In this document: positions 17,770-26,149 of the stretch, one piece after another
Layout: each line of letters opens with the position of its first letter
Position numbering within the stretch: position 1 is the stretch's first letter
DNA from: Coriobacteriia bacterium
GTDB taxonomy: Bacteria > Actinomycetota > Coriobacteriia > WRKU01 > WQUG01
Assembly (NCBI GenBank): GCA_009778715.1
Contig: WRFR01000003.1
Coordinates: forward strand, 1-64,000
Direction of reading: 5' to 3'
Length of the DNA stretch: 64,000 nt
Translations under genes and position numbers: made by a program
The notes under the pieces: generated by a model
The model's input: the letters and a program-made list of their open reading frames with translations, nothing else
What the model was told of the DNA's origin: nothing
Database searches by the model: none

Positions 17770-17836
17770 GGTCGTCGTTATGGTATGAAGCAGACTCCCG
17801 GAATCTGACTGAGTCGTTGACGCTAAGGCCTGAGCG

Positions 17837-19006
17837 CTAATTCTGGAAATCCCACTTTCCGGTCGTCGGATCCTGCGTATGGCACTCGGTACAAGGCTGG
17901 GCGCCACCGGAAGCTTCTCCGCCTGTCGTATCTTTTGTGTTATGGCAGCGGAAGCACAATGCCAAACCATAGCGGCTAACTGCAGCTGGATGGGTCTGAG
18001 TGAAGTCGCTTGGATGCGGCAGGCGCAATCCATGACAGGCGTCGCAACGCGAGGCGTCAGCTGCGTGGCAGGTATAACACTGGGTCTTTGGATCCGCGGT
18101 GATCAGAGCGTCTGCATTATCGGGCGAAGACCCAGAAGAGGTCATCGTGACCTGCGGAGTATTCATGTGGCAGGTAGCGCACGCATCAGAAGCGTCAGTG
18201 CCGTTATGGCAGATCAGGCAAGTGTTCATCGTGCCGCGCGAAGTAGCGGGACTTTGCGCCGTGGTCATGTTGTGGCAACGGCTGCACTGCATGCCCGCGT
18301 TCAGGGGCTCGGTATGCGACACCGCGATAACATTGCTCCCGCGATTGGTCGACAGAACTTGCTGTGAGATGTTCTTCTTGTGGCAGTTCAGGCAGGCAGA
18401 AGAAGGTACCGTTTGATAGCCCGTTGGATGGCTGTTGGCAGAAAAGCCCGTTACCAGATGCCCGATACGCTGGAAGCTGTTGACGGTATAGCGCGCGAAC
18501 GTGCCTCCGCTCTCGTGGCACTGCGCACAGCTCATGTTCTTATGGCTGCCGGACTGCATGACCGCAATTTTCTTATCATTGCCATGGCAGGCTTTGCAGA
18601 ACATCGACGTCGAGGTCCCTGCTCCGACACTTAACAACACAAGGAACGCTCCGACAATGATGACCAGTACGGTGTAATAACGCTTCCAAGACTTTCGATA
18701 CGCGCTCACTGCCTCGGCCTTCACACTCTGGGGAGAGATCTCGACCGTCTCTTTGCCTGTTTTCTTATCGACTAAGGCATAACGTTCCTGGCGGGAGGTC
18801 ACCGCTGATATGATCATGACCACCGTGAGCACCAGGATCAACACGATCACCAGGATGACCGCGATGACCATCAAAAACATCACAGGATTGAGCCGGGGAT
18901 TATTAAATACCGCTACGATCTGGGACCAGCGCTGATGAATGTCTGCTATCGTGAAGCTGTTGATCGCCTGGCGCCACCATGAGATCGAGAAGAGGTCCTT
19001 CCACAT
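17837..19006 (-). CDS. Membrane-anchored decahaem cytochrome c
   Basis: 389 aa. ATG 19006 shares one base with the upstream stop (TAATG). Two transmembrane helices (about 42-70 and 110-130) flank a charged cytosolic loop; the second leads straight into the first haem site. Ten CXXCH motifs start at C137, C160, C205, C241, C263, C276, C310, C321, C351 and C372. This places about 260 residues of haem domain outside the membrane. Role: electron transfer, probably from quinol or from the dodecahaem partner to an external acceptor (inference). I do not recognise a named family. Confidence 0.85.
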   Translation of the reverse strand: MWKDLFSISWWRQAINSFTIADIHQRWSQIVAVFNNPRLNPVMFLMVIAVILVIVLILVLTVVMIISAVTSRQERYALVDKKTGKETVEISPQSVKAEAVSAYRKSWKRYYTVLVIIVGAFLVLLSVGAGTSTSMFCKACHGNDKKIAVMQSGSHKNMSCAQCHESGGTFARYTVNSFQRIGHLVTGFSANSHPTGYQTVPSSACLNCHKKNISQQVLSTNRGSNVIAVSHTEPLNAGMQCSRCHNMTTAQSPATSRGTMNTCLICHNGTDASDACATCHMNTPQVTMTSSGSSPDNADALITADPKTQCYTCHAADASRCDACHGLRLPHPSDFTQTHPAAVSRYGLALCFRCHNTKDTTGGEASGGAQPCTECHTQDPTTGKWDFQN

Positions 19007-20010
19007 TAGAGTCCCGCACCTCCTGGATGTACATGCGCTGCATGGCAGTTGTCGCAATCGGATTTGGCATGGCAGTTATAGCAGGTCGCCTCGCCAACTT
19101 TTTTCGTCTCTGCGATGTGCGTAGTAAGGAAGTTGGCCGGGTGGGGCATCGGCAGGCCATGGCAATTATCACAGAACTTCTGGTCTGTGTGGCAGGTGTA
19201 ACACTTCTGCCGTGCTGCCGGGTTCGCTGCAACCTTTCCGTGAGTTTGCACGATATAGATATCATGGGGCACCAACGCGCCGTGACAACGGGCGCAGTCG
19301 GACTGGGGGTGGCAGCTCGTGCAAGTACTGAGATCGCCTGCGCCATGCATCTTCTGCCAGTTAACGCCGTGCGTGGTAGAGAAAGTCGAAAGTGTGAACT
19401 TCGAAGCTGCCTGCGCAGCATTCTGCGTGCCTCCTACGTGGCACTTAGCGCAATTACTGGAATCTGTCTGATTCTCATTGTGACAGGCGACGCAGGCGCC
19501 CATGCTGTACGAAACCGGGATCTGAGTACTGAGCAGGTGCCCGGTACCTCCGTGGCAGTCCGTACACTGCTGGCCTTTCGTGCAAGGAACATGCGCAATC
19601 TGCAAGCCCTTTGCGGTGACCATCCCGTTGCTGCCAGTTCCGATCGTATCGGCCTTATGGCACTGCGAACAACTTTCGTTCGAAACGCTCGCCTGTACGG
19701 ACGAAACCGGGAAAATCTTCAAGACCATCCCGTACATGACCGTCTGCCGGAATGCAAACCGCTGTGCAGTCGTGGCCCCTTTATGACACGACTCGCAGGT
19801 CACCCGGTTGTGAGGTCCTTCGTTTTGTGCTTTTGTTTCAGCGGCATGGCAACTGGTGCATCCAGGGGTATAGACCGTTGCCACAACAGCAGGGAGTATG
19901 GCCACCACAGCGATGACCACTACTACTAATGTTACGATCTTGAGCGCAAGCAGTTTGCGCCGAGGCTTGTCCGCCACCACAGCTTTTTGCGGTCGTGTCG
20001 GTTCGCTCAT
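19006..20010 (-). CDS. Membrane-anchored dodecahaem cytochrome c with NapC/NrfH-like N-terminus
   Basis: 334 aa. One N-terminal transmembrane helix (about 22-46) is followed at once by CTSCH. Twelve CXXCH motifs start at C51, C72, C114, C149, C173, C187, C230, C239, C270, C280, C310 and C319. The first part (GCTSCH, HNRVTCESCHKG, QTVMYGMVLKIFP) resembles quinol-oxidising NapC/NrfH proteins, which suggests entry of electrons from menaquinol. The end is a CDNCHAAHVHPGG tail. Translationally coupled to the decahaem gene, 42 bp after the NHL gene. Could be a nitrite- or metal-reduction conduit; substrate unknown. Confidence 0.85.
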   Translation of the reverse strand: MSEPTRPQKAVVADKPRRKLLALKIVTLVVVVIAVVAILPAVVATVYTPGCTSCHAAETKAQNEGPHNRVTCESCHKGATTAQRFAFRQTVMYGMVLKIFPVSSVQASVSNESCSQCHKADTIGTGSNGMVTAKGLQIAHVPCTKGQQCTDCHGGTGHLLSTQIPVSYSMGACVACHNENQTDSSNCAKCHVGGTQNAAQAASKFTLSTFSTTHGVNWQKMHGAGDLSTCTSCHPQSDCARCHGALVPHDIYIVQTHGKVAANPAARQKCYTCHTDQKFCDNCHGLPMPHPANFLTTHIAETKKVGEATCYNCHAKSDCDNCHAAHVHPGGAGL

Positions 20011-20052
20011 GCCTTTCCTTCCTCCGTCAACCTGTACCAGGTTCGAAAATCC

Positions 20053-21318
20053 TTATGATTCCAATTCTACAACATCTTTGCCCGCATTCCTGCGTCGACG
20101 CATCAAAATACGGGAGATGATATAGGCCGCGATAAGCAAAATGATTATCAACAGAGGGATCCAGCAAGCATTGAGAATATCACTGTAGCGACTGAGCAAG
20201 CTTCTCAGCCCGGAATTACTCGAGCCCTGCAAGCGGAATATCTGCACACGGCCCAAGGCCGCCTCACTCTCAACAAAGACGTCCTGTTGGCGGTTATAGC
20301 TGATGTCAGATGGATTCGAGAAAAAGCCATCCTGAACGCCATACTCCCCCCACTTACCCAGGAACTTCCCATTGGATTGTGAGAACGCCGCCACACTGTA
20401 ATCGAACATGTCGATGACGAGGATGCGGTTGTTCGCATCAAGGGTCACACCCATCGGGACCTGCATGTTGGCCGGGAACTTGGCTACCAGATCCTTCTGG
20501 GGGATCTCGGCGCCACCCCTGATGCCAGAGTTGCCCGGCTGCCCGGTATTGACCACCCAGACCCTGTCACCCTTCGCGTCATACTTGCTCAACCGGTTGT
20601 TATAGGTGTCGACCACATAAACATTGTTGTTCGAGTCGAGCACTACGCCAGATACGACATCGAAGTCATCCGGGCCATTGCCCCACCTGCCGACCTGACC
20701 AATCAAGGTCCCGTCGCGCTTGAACGCGGCAAAACCTCCGCGGCTGCCCACAACAAACATCGTCGAATTGGCAGTGACCGACATCGGTAGCTCGACCTGA
20801 AGAGTCTGCTTAAGATGAAAACCCGGGTCGAAGACCAATACCGTATTGTAAGTCTGTTGAGCAACATAGACCCAGCCATCAGGCGCCACTGTGACACGGC
20901 TCGGGTACTGGAAACCCTTACCCTCGGCGCTCTTGGTGACCAGTCGGCGGAAACTTCCGTTCATGTTGTATTCGATCAGGCGGAAATTCGACGCATCAGA
21001 GACCCAGAACGACTGCCCATCAGGGGCGACCGCAACGCTGGTCGGATGCATCAACTGGGATGGTTGGATCCCGAAGCCATAGACCGAGCGAATCCATTCG
21101 ATCCCTTTGACGTTACCGCCCTGCGCGCCTGCGCCGGGACGAAGCAGCGACCACAGCGTGCCGCATGCCGCCAACAACAGGATGATCAACACGACCAATA
21201 TGATGGCGAGTAGCCGCCGCGTACGACGCGTGCCTTGCTCCCCGTCGCCCTCGGGCAATACCTGAACTGCGGAAGTAGCAGGGGCGTCAGCCATTTTGGT
21301 ATCCGGTTCCTGTGCCAT
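20053..21318 (-). CDS. NHL-repeat beta-propeller protein anchored at both ends
   Basis: 421 aa. N-terminal transmembrane helix at about 35-58, C-terminal helix at about 385-408 followed by MRRRR. Between them are six NHL-type blades (VAPDGQSFWVSDASNFRL, VAPDGWVYVAQQTYNTVL, LDSNNNVYVVDTYNNRLSKY, LDANNRILVIDMFDYSVAAF and others). The propeller should lie outside the membrane. NHL proteins often accompany extracellular multihaem cytochromes, where they may act in assembly. Its ATG directly follows the TPR gene's stop with no spacer, so the two are coupled. Confidence 0.8.
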   Translation of the reverse strand: MAQEPDTKMADAPATSAVQVLPEGDGEQGTRRTRRLLAIILVVLIILLLAACGTLWSLLRPGAGAQGGNVKGIEWIRSVYGFGIQPSQLMHPTSVAVAPDGQSFWVSDASNFRLIEYNMNGSFRRLVTKSAEGKGFQYPSRVTVAPDGWVYVAQQTYNTVLVFDPGFHLKQTLQVELPMSVTANSTMFVVGSRGGFAAFKRDGTLIGQVGRWGNGPDDFDVVSGVVLDSNNNVYVVDTYNNRLSKYDAKGDRVWVVNTGQPGNSGIRGGAEIPQKDLVAKFPANMQVPMGVTLDANNRILVIDMFDYSVAAFSQSNGKFLGKWGEYGVQDGFFSNPSDISYNRQQDVFVESEAALGRVQIFRLQGSSNSGLRSLLSRYSDILNACWIPLLIIILLIAAYIISRILMRRRRNAGKDVVELES

Positions 21319-22137
21319 TTAATTACCCTCAGCTTTCTTGAGTCCAGCGTTTGCAGCAACCGCATTCGCATCGCCTGGTGACGTAAATCTCAACGCGTTC
21401 TGGAAGTCTTGTTTTGCCTTATCTTTCTGTCCAAGTCCAAGATAGGCATTGCCGCGGTCTATCATGGCCGACGCATCGGTCGGCTTACCACCCAACCAGA
21501 TGGTCAGGTACTTCACCACGTTGTTCCAGTCCTTCTCTTTCTGGAAGATATCCGAGAGCAGAGAGGCGCTGTTATAGTAATTATCGGGCAGGCCGAAGGC
21601 GACCGCCCAGTTCGTATCGCCACCCTTGGCCTTCTCGTCTTCATAATTCTTCTTCAGGGTAGCCATGACCTGCTGATACAGCTTGATCGCGTCAGCCGTC
21701 CGCCCACTGTTCTGATAGATGTAGGCCTGGCTATAGTTGATCATCTCATTCTGAGTCAAGTCAAAATTCTGGCGCTTGGCCTGCGCAAGGGTCACCTGGG
21801 CGCCCGGGATATCACCGTCATCGACTTGGGTAAAAATCAGCTCGGTGTAGCCCGTTGCATCCTTGTCTGTCGTCACGCTCGCTTTCGCGTTTTGCAACAA
21901 CGCCTGGTTGAGCGTCGCGGGAGGTGCTGGCCCCAGATTGACTGCGCCATTTATGACAGCAAGTATGGCTGCCAGAAGAGCGCCAATAATGACGAGAGCG
22001 ATCCCAAACACAAGGCCTGTTGCGACAGGATCGTGCCAGATGGAAGTACGCCTGCGCTTGCTTGGACGCTTACGCGGCTTACCTGAGTTGGCAGAGATAT
22101 CCTTATCAGTAATCTCCACCACGGACGTATCAGGCAT
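21319..22137 (-). CDS. Membrane-anchored TPR protein, first gene of the cytochrome operon
   Basis: 272 aa. A basic cytosolic N-terminus (KPRKRPSKRRR), one transmembrane helix at about 38-65, then helical repeats of TPR type: AQAYIYQNSGRTADAIKLYQQ, SLLSDIFQKEKDWNNVVKYL and DRGNAYLGLGQKDKAKQDFQNAL. Likely a scaffold for the complex encoded downstream. ATG 22137 follows AAAGGAGC. An extended -10 box lies about 60 bp upstream and no gene on this strand reads into it, so it is probably the operon's first gene. Confidence 0.75.
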   Translation of the reverse strand: MPDTSVVEITDKDISANSGKPRKRPSKRRRTSIWHDPVATGLVFGIALVIIGALLAAILAVINGAVNLGPAPPATLNQALLQNAKASVTTDKDATGYTELIFTQVDDGDIPGAQVTLAQAKRQNFDLTQNEMINYSQAYIYQNSGRTADAIKLYQQVMATLKKNYEDEKAKGGDTNWAVAFGLPDNYYNSASLLSDIFQKEKDWNNVVKYLTIWLGGKPTDASAMIDRGNAYLGLGQKDKAKQDFQNALRFTSPGDANAVAANAGLKKAEGN

Positions 22138-22198
22138 AAAAACTGCTCCTTTGATAGGGTGTTGCGGTCAACAACGTTTTCACAGAAAAAGCAACCTT

Positions 22199-22204
22199 AT
22201 AATA
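22199..22204 (-). promoter_or_regulatory. Putative extended -10 promoter of the cytochrome operon
   Basis: Minus strand TGC-TATTAT about 60 bp before the TPR gene ATG; no clear -35 box, as expected for an extended -10 type. Confidence 0.4.
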
Positions 22205-22252
22205 GCACACTCGCAGCATTGATGGGCAGCGTTTCAAGAATATCTTTTTCAC

Positions 22253-23101
22253 TCACAGCTTAATACTCTCCCCACGCTTCCGGATACGAGCAAGACGTGC
22301 CGCTGCAAGATTCCGCAGATAGATCAGGTCTGCACCGATCGGGCTTTCCCCCGCCGCCAGCTTCGCATCACGGTATTCACGCGCGGTAGCGCGCAGCGCA
22401 TAGCTTGTCCCTCCCAGTTGGTAGTCGACCAGCGTATCGTGCATAAACCGCCAGTCAAGTTGCAGGGGTAGCAGGCGTAGGAACAAGTCATAGTCACCAG
22501 CGATCTTATAGCTGAGGTCGAAACCGCCCGCCTGGCGTACCAGCTCGGTGCGCAGGAAGAGCGCCTGGTGATTAGTCGGCATCGAGCGTGGCAGGCGCTG
22601 ACGCGTGAATTCCGGACGGGCAAGCTTCTTGGCCGCATGGCCATCGATATCGATCAGGTTATAGGCTCCGGCGATGGCATCCGGCTCCCCGTCCAAGTCT
22701 GTTCCGATAGCCTCAGCGACTGCAGACAGGGCGGTCGGTTGATAGCGGTCATCAGCTCCTAAAAATGCGAGATAGCGCCCCCGGGCGCGCGCTAAGCCCT
22801 TATTGAACGCATCATAGATGCCACGATCAGGTTCGCTGATAAGCGTGCAACATCCGGTAGCGAGCAGACCTGGGGCAACACGTTCCTGCCACCTGCGCGC
22901 GATCGCCTGTGTCGCATCCGTACTTGCGCCGTCAATGATAATAAGTTCAAAGTCCGTGCAGGTCTGCGCCGCGAGCGAATCAAGCGCGCCCGGCAACTTA
23001 TCAGCCGCATTGCGCAGTGCCATCACGATCGAGAACAGGGGGGCGCTACCAGGACTATCATGCCTGGACGCCGATATCGGCGACGAAGTTCCTTTGGGCA
23101 T
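22253..23101 (-). CDS. Family 2 glycosyltransferase
   Basis: 282 aa. GT-A fold: PLFSIVMALRNAADKLPGAL, ELIIIDGASTDATQAIARRW, a DRGIYDAFNKGLARARG block and FLGADDRYQP carrying the metal-binding DD. MPTNHQALFLRTEL and AGDYDLFLRL are later family blocks. Resembles WcaA/PssE-like transferases that use NDP-sugars. Its ATG overlaps the fcl stop by one base (TGATG), so it is coupled to GDP-fucose synthesis and could be the fucosyltransferase (inference). Confidence 0.85.
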   Translation of the reverse strand: MPKGTSSPISASRHDSPGSAPLFSIVMALRNAADKLPGALDSLAAQTCTDFELIIIDGASTDATQAIARRWQERVAPGLLATGCCTLISEPDRGIYDAFNKGLARARGRYLAFLGADDRYQPTALSAVAEAIGTDLDGEPDAIAGAYNLIDIDGHAAKKLARPEFTRQRLPRSMPTNHQALFLRTELVRQAGGFDLSYKIAGDYDLFLRLLPLQLDWRFMHDTLVDYQLGGTSYALRATAREYRDAKLAAGESPIGADLIYLRNLAAARLARIRKRGESIKL

Positions 23102-24063
23102 CAGGATGTTCTCCGCGCGAGGTAGTCACCGTAGGCCAGGGCAATACCTTCAGCCAGCAACGTCGTCGCCTGCCACCCAAGGCGATTGATACGTGAGCTG
23201 TCCAGCAGTTTGCGCGGCGTACCATTAGGCTTGCTGGTATTCCATATGATCCGGGGTCGCTCCTCAGTCGGCGCATCCGCGTAAACCACCGCGCGCACTT
23301 GTTCGGCCAGCGCCGCAATAGAAATTTCCTCCCCCGAGCCCACATTGATCCAGCCGCCGATCTCTGCGGCGGTATAGCGCTGCATCAGATAAAGCGCGGC
23401 GGCGGCTATGTCGTCTGCCCACAGGAACTCGCGCAGCGGACTGCCGTCGCCCCAAAGGGTGACTTCAGAGGCGCCCACGCGTTTGGCGTCGTCGAACTTT
23501 GCAATGAGCGCGGGTAACACATGGCCCCCCTCGCGGTCATAGGTGTCATTCAACCCGTAGAGGTTGGTCGGCATCAATGACAGAAACTCCGTGCCATACT
23601 GCTGGTTATAGGCCAGGCAGAGCTTGATCGCCGCTATCTTGGCCAGCGCATACGCGTCATTGGTCGGCTCGAGCGGGCCAGTCATGAGTGCATCTTCGCT
23701 GATCGGCTGGAAAGCGAGCTTAGGGTAGATGCAGGATGAGCCCAGATTGAGGAGCTTCTTGGCGCCGCTGCAGTACGCCGCGTCTATGACGTTGAGCGCG
23801 ATGGCGAGGTTGTCCGCAATGAAGGTCGCGGGTGCGGCACTGTTCGCTCCGATGCCCCCGACCGTGGCCGCCGCCAGGAATACGTAGTCGGGGCGCTGCG
23901 CCTCAAAGAACGCGCGCGTCGCAGCCTGGTCGCGCAAGTCAAGCTCCGCATGCGTAGCAAGCAACAAGTTCTCGTAGCTCGCTTTCTGCAATGCGCGCAC
24001 GAGCGCCGAGCCGACCAACCCCGTGTGCCCTGCTACGTATATCTTGTCAGTAGCGTCCATCAT
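23101..24063 (-). CDS. fcl: GDP-L-fucose synthase
   Basis: 320 aa from the first of two adjacent ATGs at 24063; an upstream TTG at 24084 is also in frame and none has a strong ribosome site. Short-chain dehydrogenase: NADP loop AGHTGLVGSAL, LNLGSSCIYPK, catalytic YALAKIAAIK (YxxxK), and LMPTNLYG. This is the epimerase-reductase of the pathway, turning GDP-4-keto-6-deoxymannose into GDP-L-fucose. The preceding step (gmd) is at 36.5 kb and manC at 11.7 kb. Confidence 0.92.
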   Translation of the reverse strand: MMDATDKIYVAGHTGLVGSALVRALQKASYENLLLATHAELDLRDQAATRAFFEAQRPDYVFLAAATVGGIGANSAAPATFIADNLAIALNVIDAAYCSGAKKLLNLGSSCIYPKLAFQPISEDALMTGPLEPTNDAYALAKIAAIKLCLAYNQQYGTEFLSLMPTNLYGLNDTYDREGGHVLPALIAKFDDAKRVGASEVTLWGDGSPLREFLWADDIAAAALYLMQRYTAAEIGGWINVGSGEEISIAALAEQVRAVVYADAPTEERPRIIWNTSKPNGTPRKLLDSSRINRLGWQATTLLAEGIALAYGDYLARRTS

Positions 24064-24094
24064 AGTATGCCCAGTATAACGCAAGCCTTCCGGC

Positions 24095-26149
24095 TTATGG
24101 GCTGATCAGATAGAGTGTGAGCCAGGACTGGGTCTCAGGCATGAAGACAGAGCGAATCATCTGGTAGGTATGATCCTGCCACACGTATCGCGACAACGGC
24201 CTCTTGCCTGAAAAGTCCAAGATAAGGTCAGGAGGCAGAGCCTTCTTGGAAACAAAACGCGCAGAACCGTCCACCGCTGCCTCGGGCAGAACACTCACGT
24301 CCTTTTTCGCAAGGGGCGTCAACAGAGGGTACAGAGGTTGGGTCTTGATCGCATCCCCTGCCAAACCCACCCGCTTCACCGCTTTCAGGGAAGAGTCCTG
24401 CGCAAGAAAATCTGCCGTGCTGACCAAAGAGGGCGCTAGTGTCTTGAGCGTAAGCTGCGAGCGTGATACATTCCAAAAGCCGACATCCTGACTTCTGCCC
24501 CTGCCAATCAGGCTGGCAGGCAGCAGGGGGCTGGTCGAATTAAAGGCGACAACCAGAACCGCAAGCATCAAGTTGGTGGCAAAGACTGCGCCAAGCGCGC
24601 CCTGCGTCAGTCGAGCAGGTTTTGTTGCCCGGGCCGCAAGCGCCTCGCCAGCGCAGCCAAACGCTGGCGTCAGAGCCATCAGCGGGCCGACCAGCGTGCG
24701 CGTGATATAAGGTTGCCAAGTGATCAGCGTAGCAATACTACAAAACCCCAGGGCAGCAAGCCCCAGATAAACAAGCGCACGGCGCGCAGGCCTAGTTCTG
24801 CGGGCACACGCTATCAGGACGATCAACGAGAAGAGTATCAGCACAGCGGTGAGCGGCGCCGACGCCATGTCATGATTAGTAATCTGGGTATTGAGTGAAT
24901 AAGGAGTCGACCGGGTTTCTTTGTTTGTTGGGGCGTTCAAATCTAAGCCGATGGTACGAACGACAGTTTTTGCCGCAGACAATAAGCGCGCATTGACACC
25001 GGGCACGGGGGTACCAGCTTCCATAAAAGTGTTGCGCACCAACTCTGTCACCAGAGCATTCGGAGTCCGGTCTGGAATCAGTATCTGCGAGTTGCCTTCA
25101 ACATTCACCAGCAAAAAGTCGCCGTGATACTCAAGCGCGTTAGACCCGAACCAACCAGCAACAGGCAGAAGGAAGAGGAGCACCATGATGCTAAGCGTGA
25201 CCAAGGTCAGGCCCTCGCGCCCCATACGTTTTTGCTGAATAACGACCACGACCAGCGCGATGATGAACGGCCAGGTTACTAAGAGCCAGGTGATCTTCGC
25301 CAACAGCCCCAGTCCAGCAACCAGCGCCAGCAAGCAGAGGCGACCGCGCCATGCACGCCCGGAGAGCGCCTGATCACCCAGTCGCAAAATCAGGTAGACG
25401 CTCGCCAACATGAATGCTGCGACCACCAGATCGTACTGGGTGGTCACCGCTTGAAGCAGCGCCATAGGTATCGTTGCCGCAGCAAGCGCGCTGAGCAAAC
25501 AAGCAGTACGTTGGCCACCCAGGCAATGCGTGATTCCTGCGACCAGCAGGCAAGCGAACACGTAAGCGCCCCACTGAACCGTATTGACGAACAGATCGGA
25601 GCCGAAGCTCAAGAGCTTGATCTGTGTAATCGCATAGGCAGCAAAAGGATACGTTGTAAGCTGCTGCCCGTAGCTTGCCGCGAAGGGACTGACCGAACCC
25701 TGCTGGATCCAGAAGAACACGCGCGGCATGATATGCGCCAGACTATCCCAATTGATGACCGGGTAAACAACGGCCTGAAACAAGGTTGTGATGAAGCAAA
25801 GGACCAGCGCCGCAATAAGAACTCGTGAGGTTCGGGAAAAGGTTGCTACATCATTCTTCACGTTCTTCACTTTTTTGAGGACGTAGCACATGAAAGCAGA
25901 TACTCCGCCCGCTTTCCTGAAGCAAAGCATCTCAGCCGCAACGACAAGCGCAAGCCAGCTGAGAGCAACTGTCCACGTACTCAGCAAATGCCCAATTGAC
26001 CATAGTTGCGCGATGAGAATGATCGCAAGCCCGGTCATGCCTACCCCAACGATCAAGGTCTCGCCTAGTGTCGACTCACTCACGATCAGGCGAAAAGCGG
26101 CACAAAAAAGTACGAGCGCAAATACTATAAGAATAGCCAGCATGGTCAA
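24095..26149 (-). CDS. GT-C-type membrane glycosyltransferase (paralogue A)
   Basis: 684 aa, about twelve transmembrane helices. An early extracytoplasmic loop reads YPVINWDSLAHIMPRVFFW with the acidic residue expected for a dolichol/polyprenyl-phosphate-sugar-using GT-C enzyme; QQLTTYPFAAYAITQIKLL and TTQYDLVVAAFMLASVYLIL follow. A C-terminal soluble part of about 120 residues lies outside. Clearly paralogous to the plus-strand gene at 27618-29648. Probably decorates surface glycan or protein with a lipid-carried sugar. ATG 26149 overlaps the upstream gene's stop by 4 bp. Confidence 0.7.
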   Translation of the reverse strand: MTMLAILIVFALVLFCAAFRLIVSESTLGETLIVGVGMTGLAIILIAQLWSIGHLLSTWTVALSWLALVVAAEMLCFRKAGGVSAFMCYVLKKVKNVKNDVATFSRTSRVLIAALVLCFITTLFQAVVYPVINWDSLAHIMPRVFFWIQQGSVSPFAASYGQQLTTYPFAAYAITQIKLLSFGSDLFVNTVQWGAYVFACLLVAGITHCLGGQRTACLLSALAAATIPMALLQAVTTQYDLVVAAFMLASVYLILRLGDQALSGRAWRGRLCLLALVAGLGLLAKITWLLVTWPFIIALVVVVIQQKRMGREGLTLVTLSIMVLLFLLPVAGWFGSNALEYHGDFLLVNVEGNSQILIPDRTPNALVTELVRNTFMEAGTPVPGVNARLLSAAKTVVRTIGLDLNAPTNKETRSTPYSLNTQITNHDMASAPLTAVLILFSLIVLIACARRTRPARRALVYLGLAALGFCSIATLITWQPYITRTLVGPLMALTPAFGCAGEALAARATKPARLTQGALGAVFATNLMLAVLVVAFNSTSPLLPASLIGRGRSQDVGFWNVSRSQLTLKTLAPSLVSTADFLAQDSSLKAVKRVGLAGDAIKTQPLYPLLTPLAKKDVSVLPEAAVDGSARFVSKKALPPDLILDFSGKRPLSRYVWQDHTYQMIRSVFMPETQSWLTLYLISP

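Noticed and set aside
17770-18033. Longer N-terminus for the O-antigen-ligase-like protein (start at 18033)
   Set aside because: It would overlap nearly 200 bp of the decahaem gene, and the extra residues look like antisense-frame noise.
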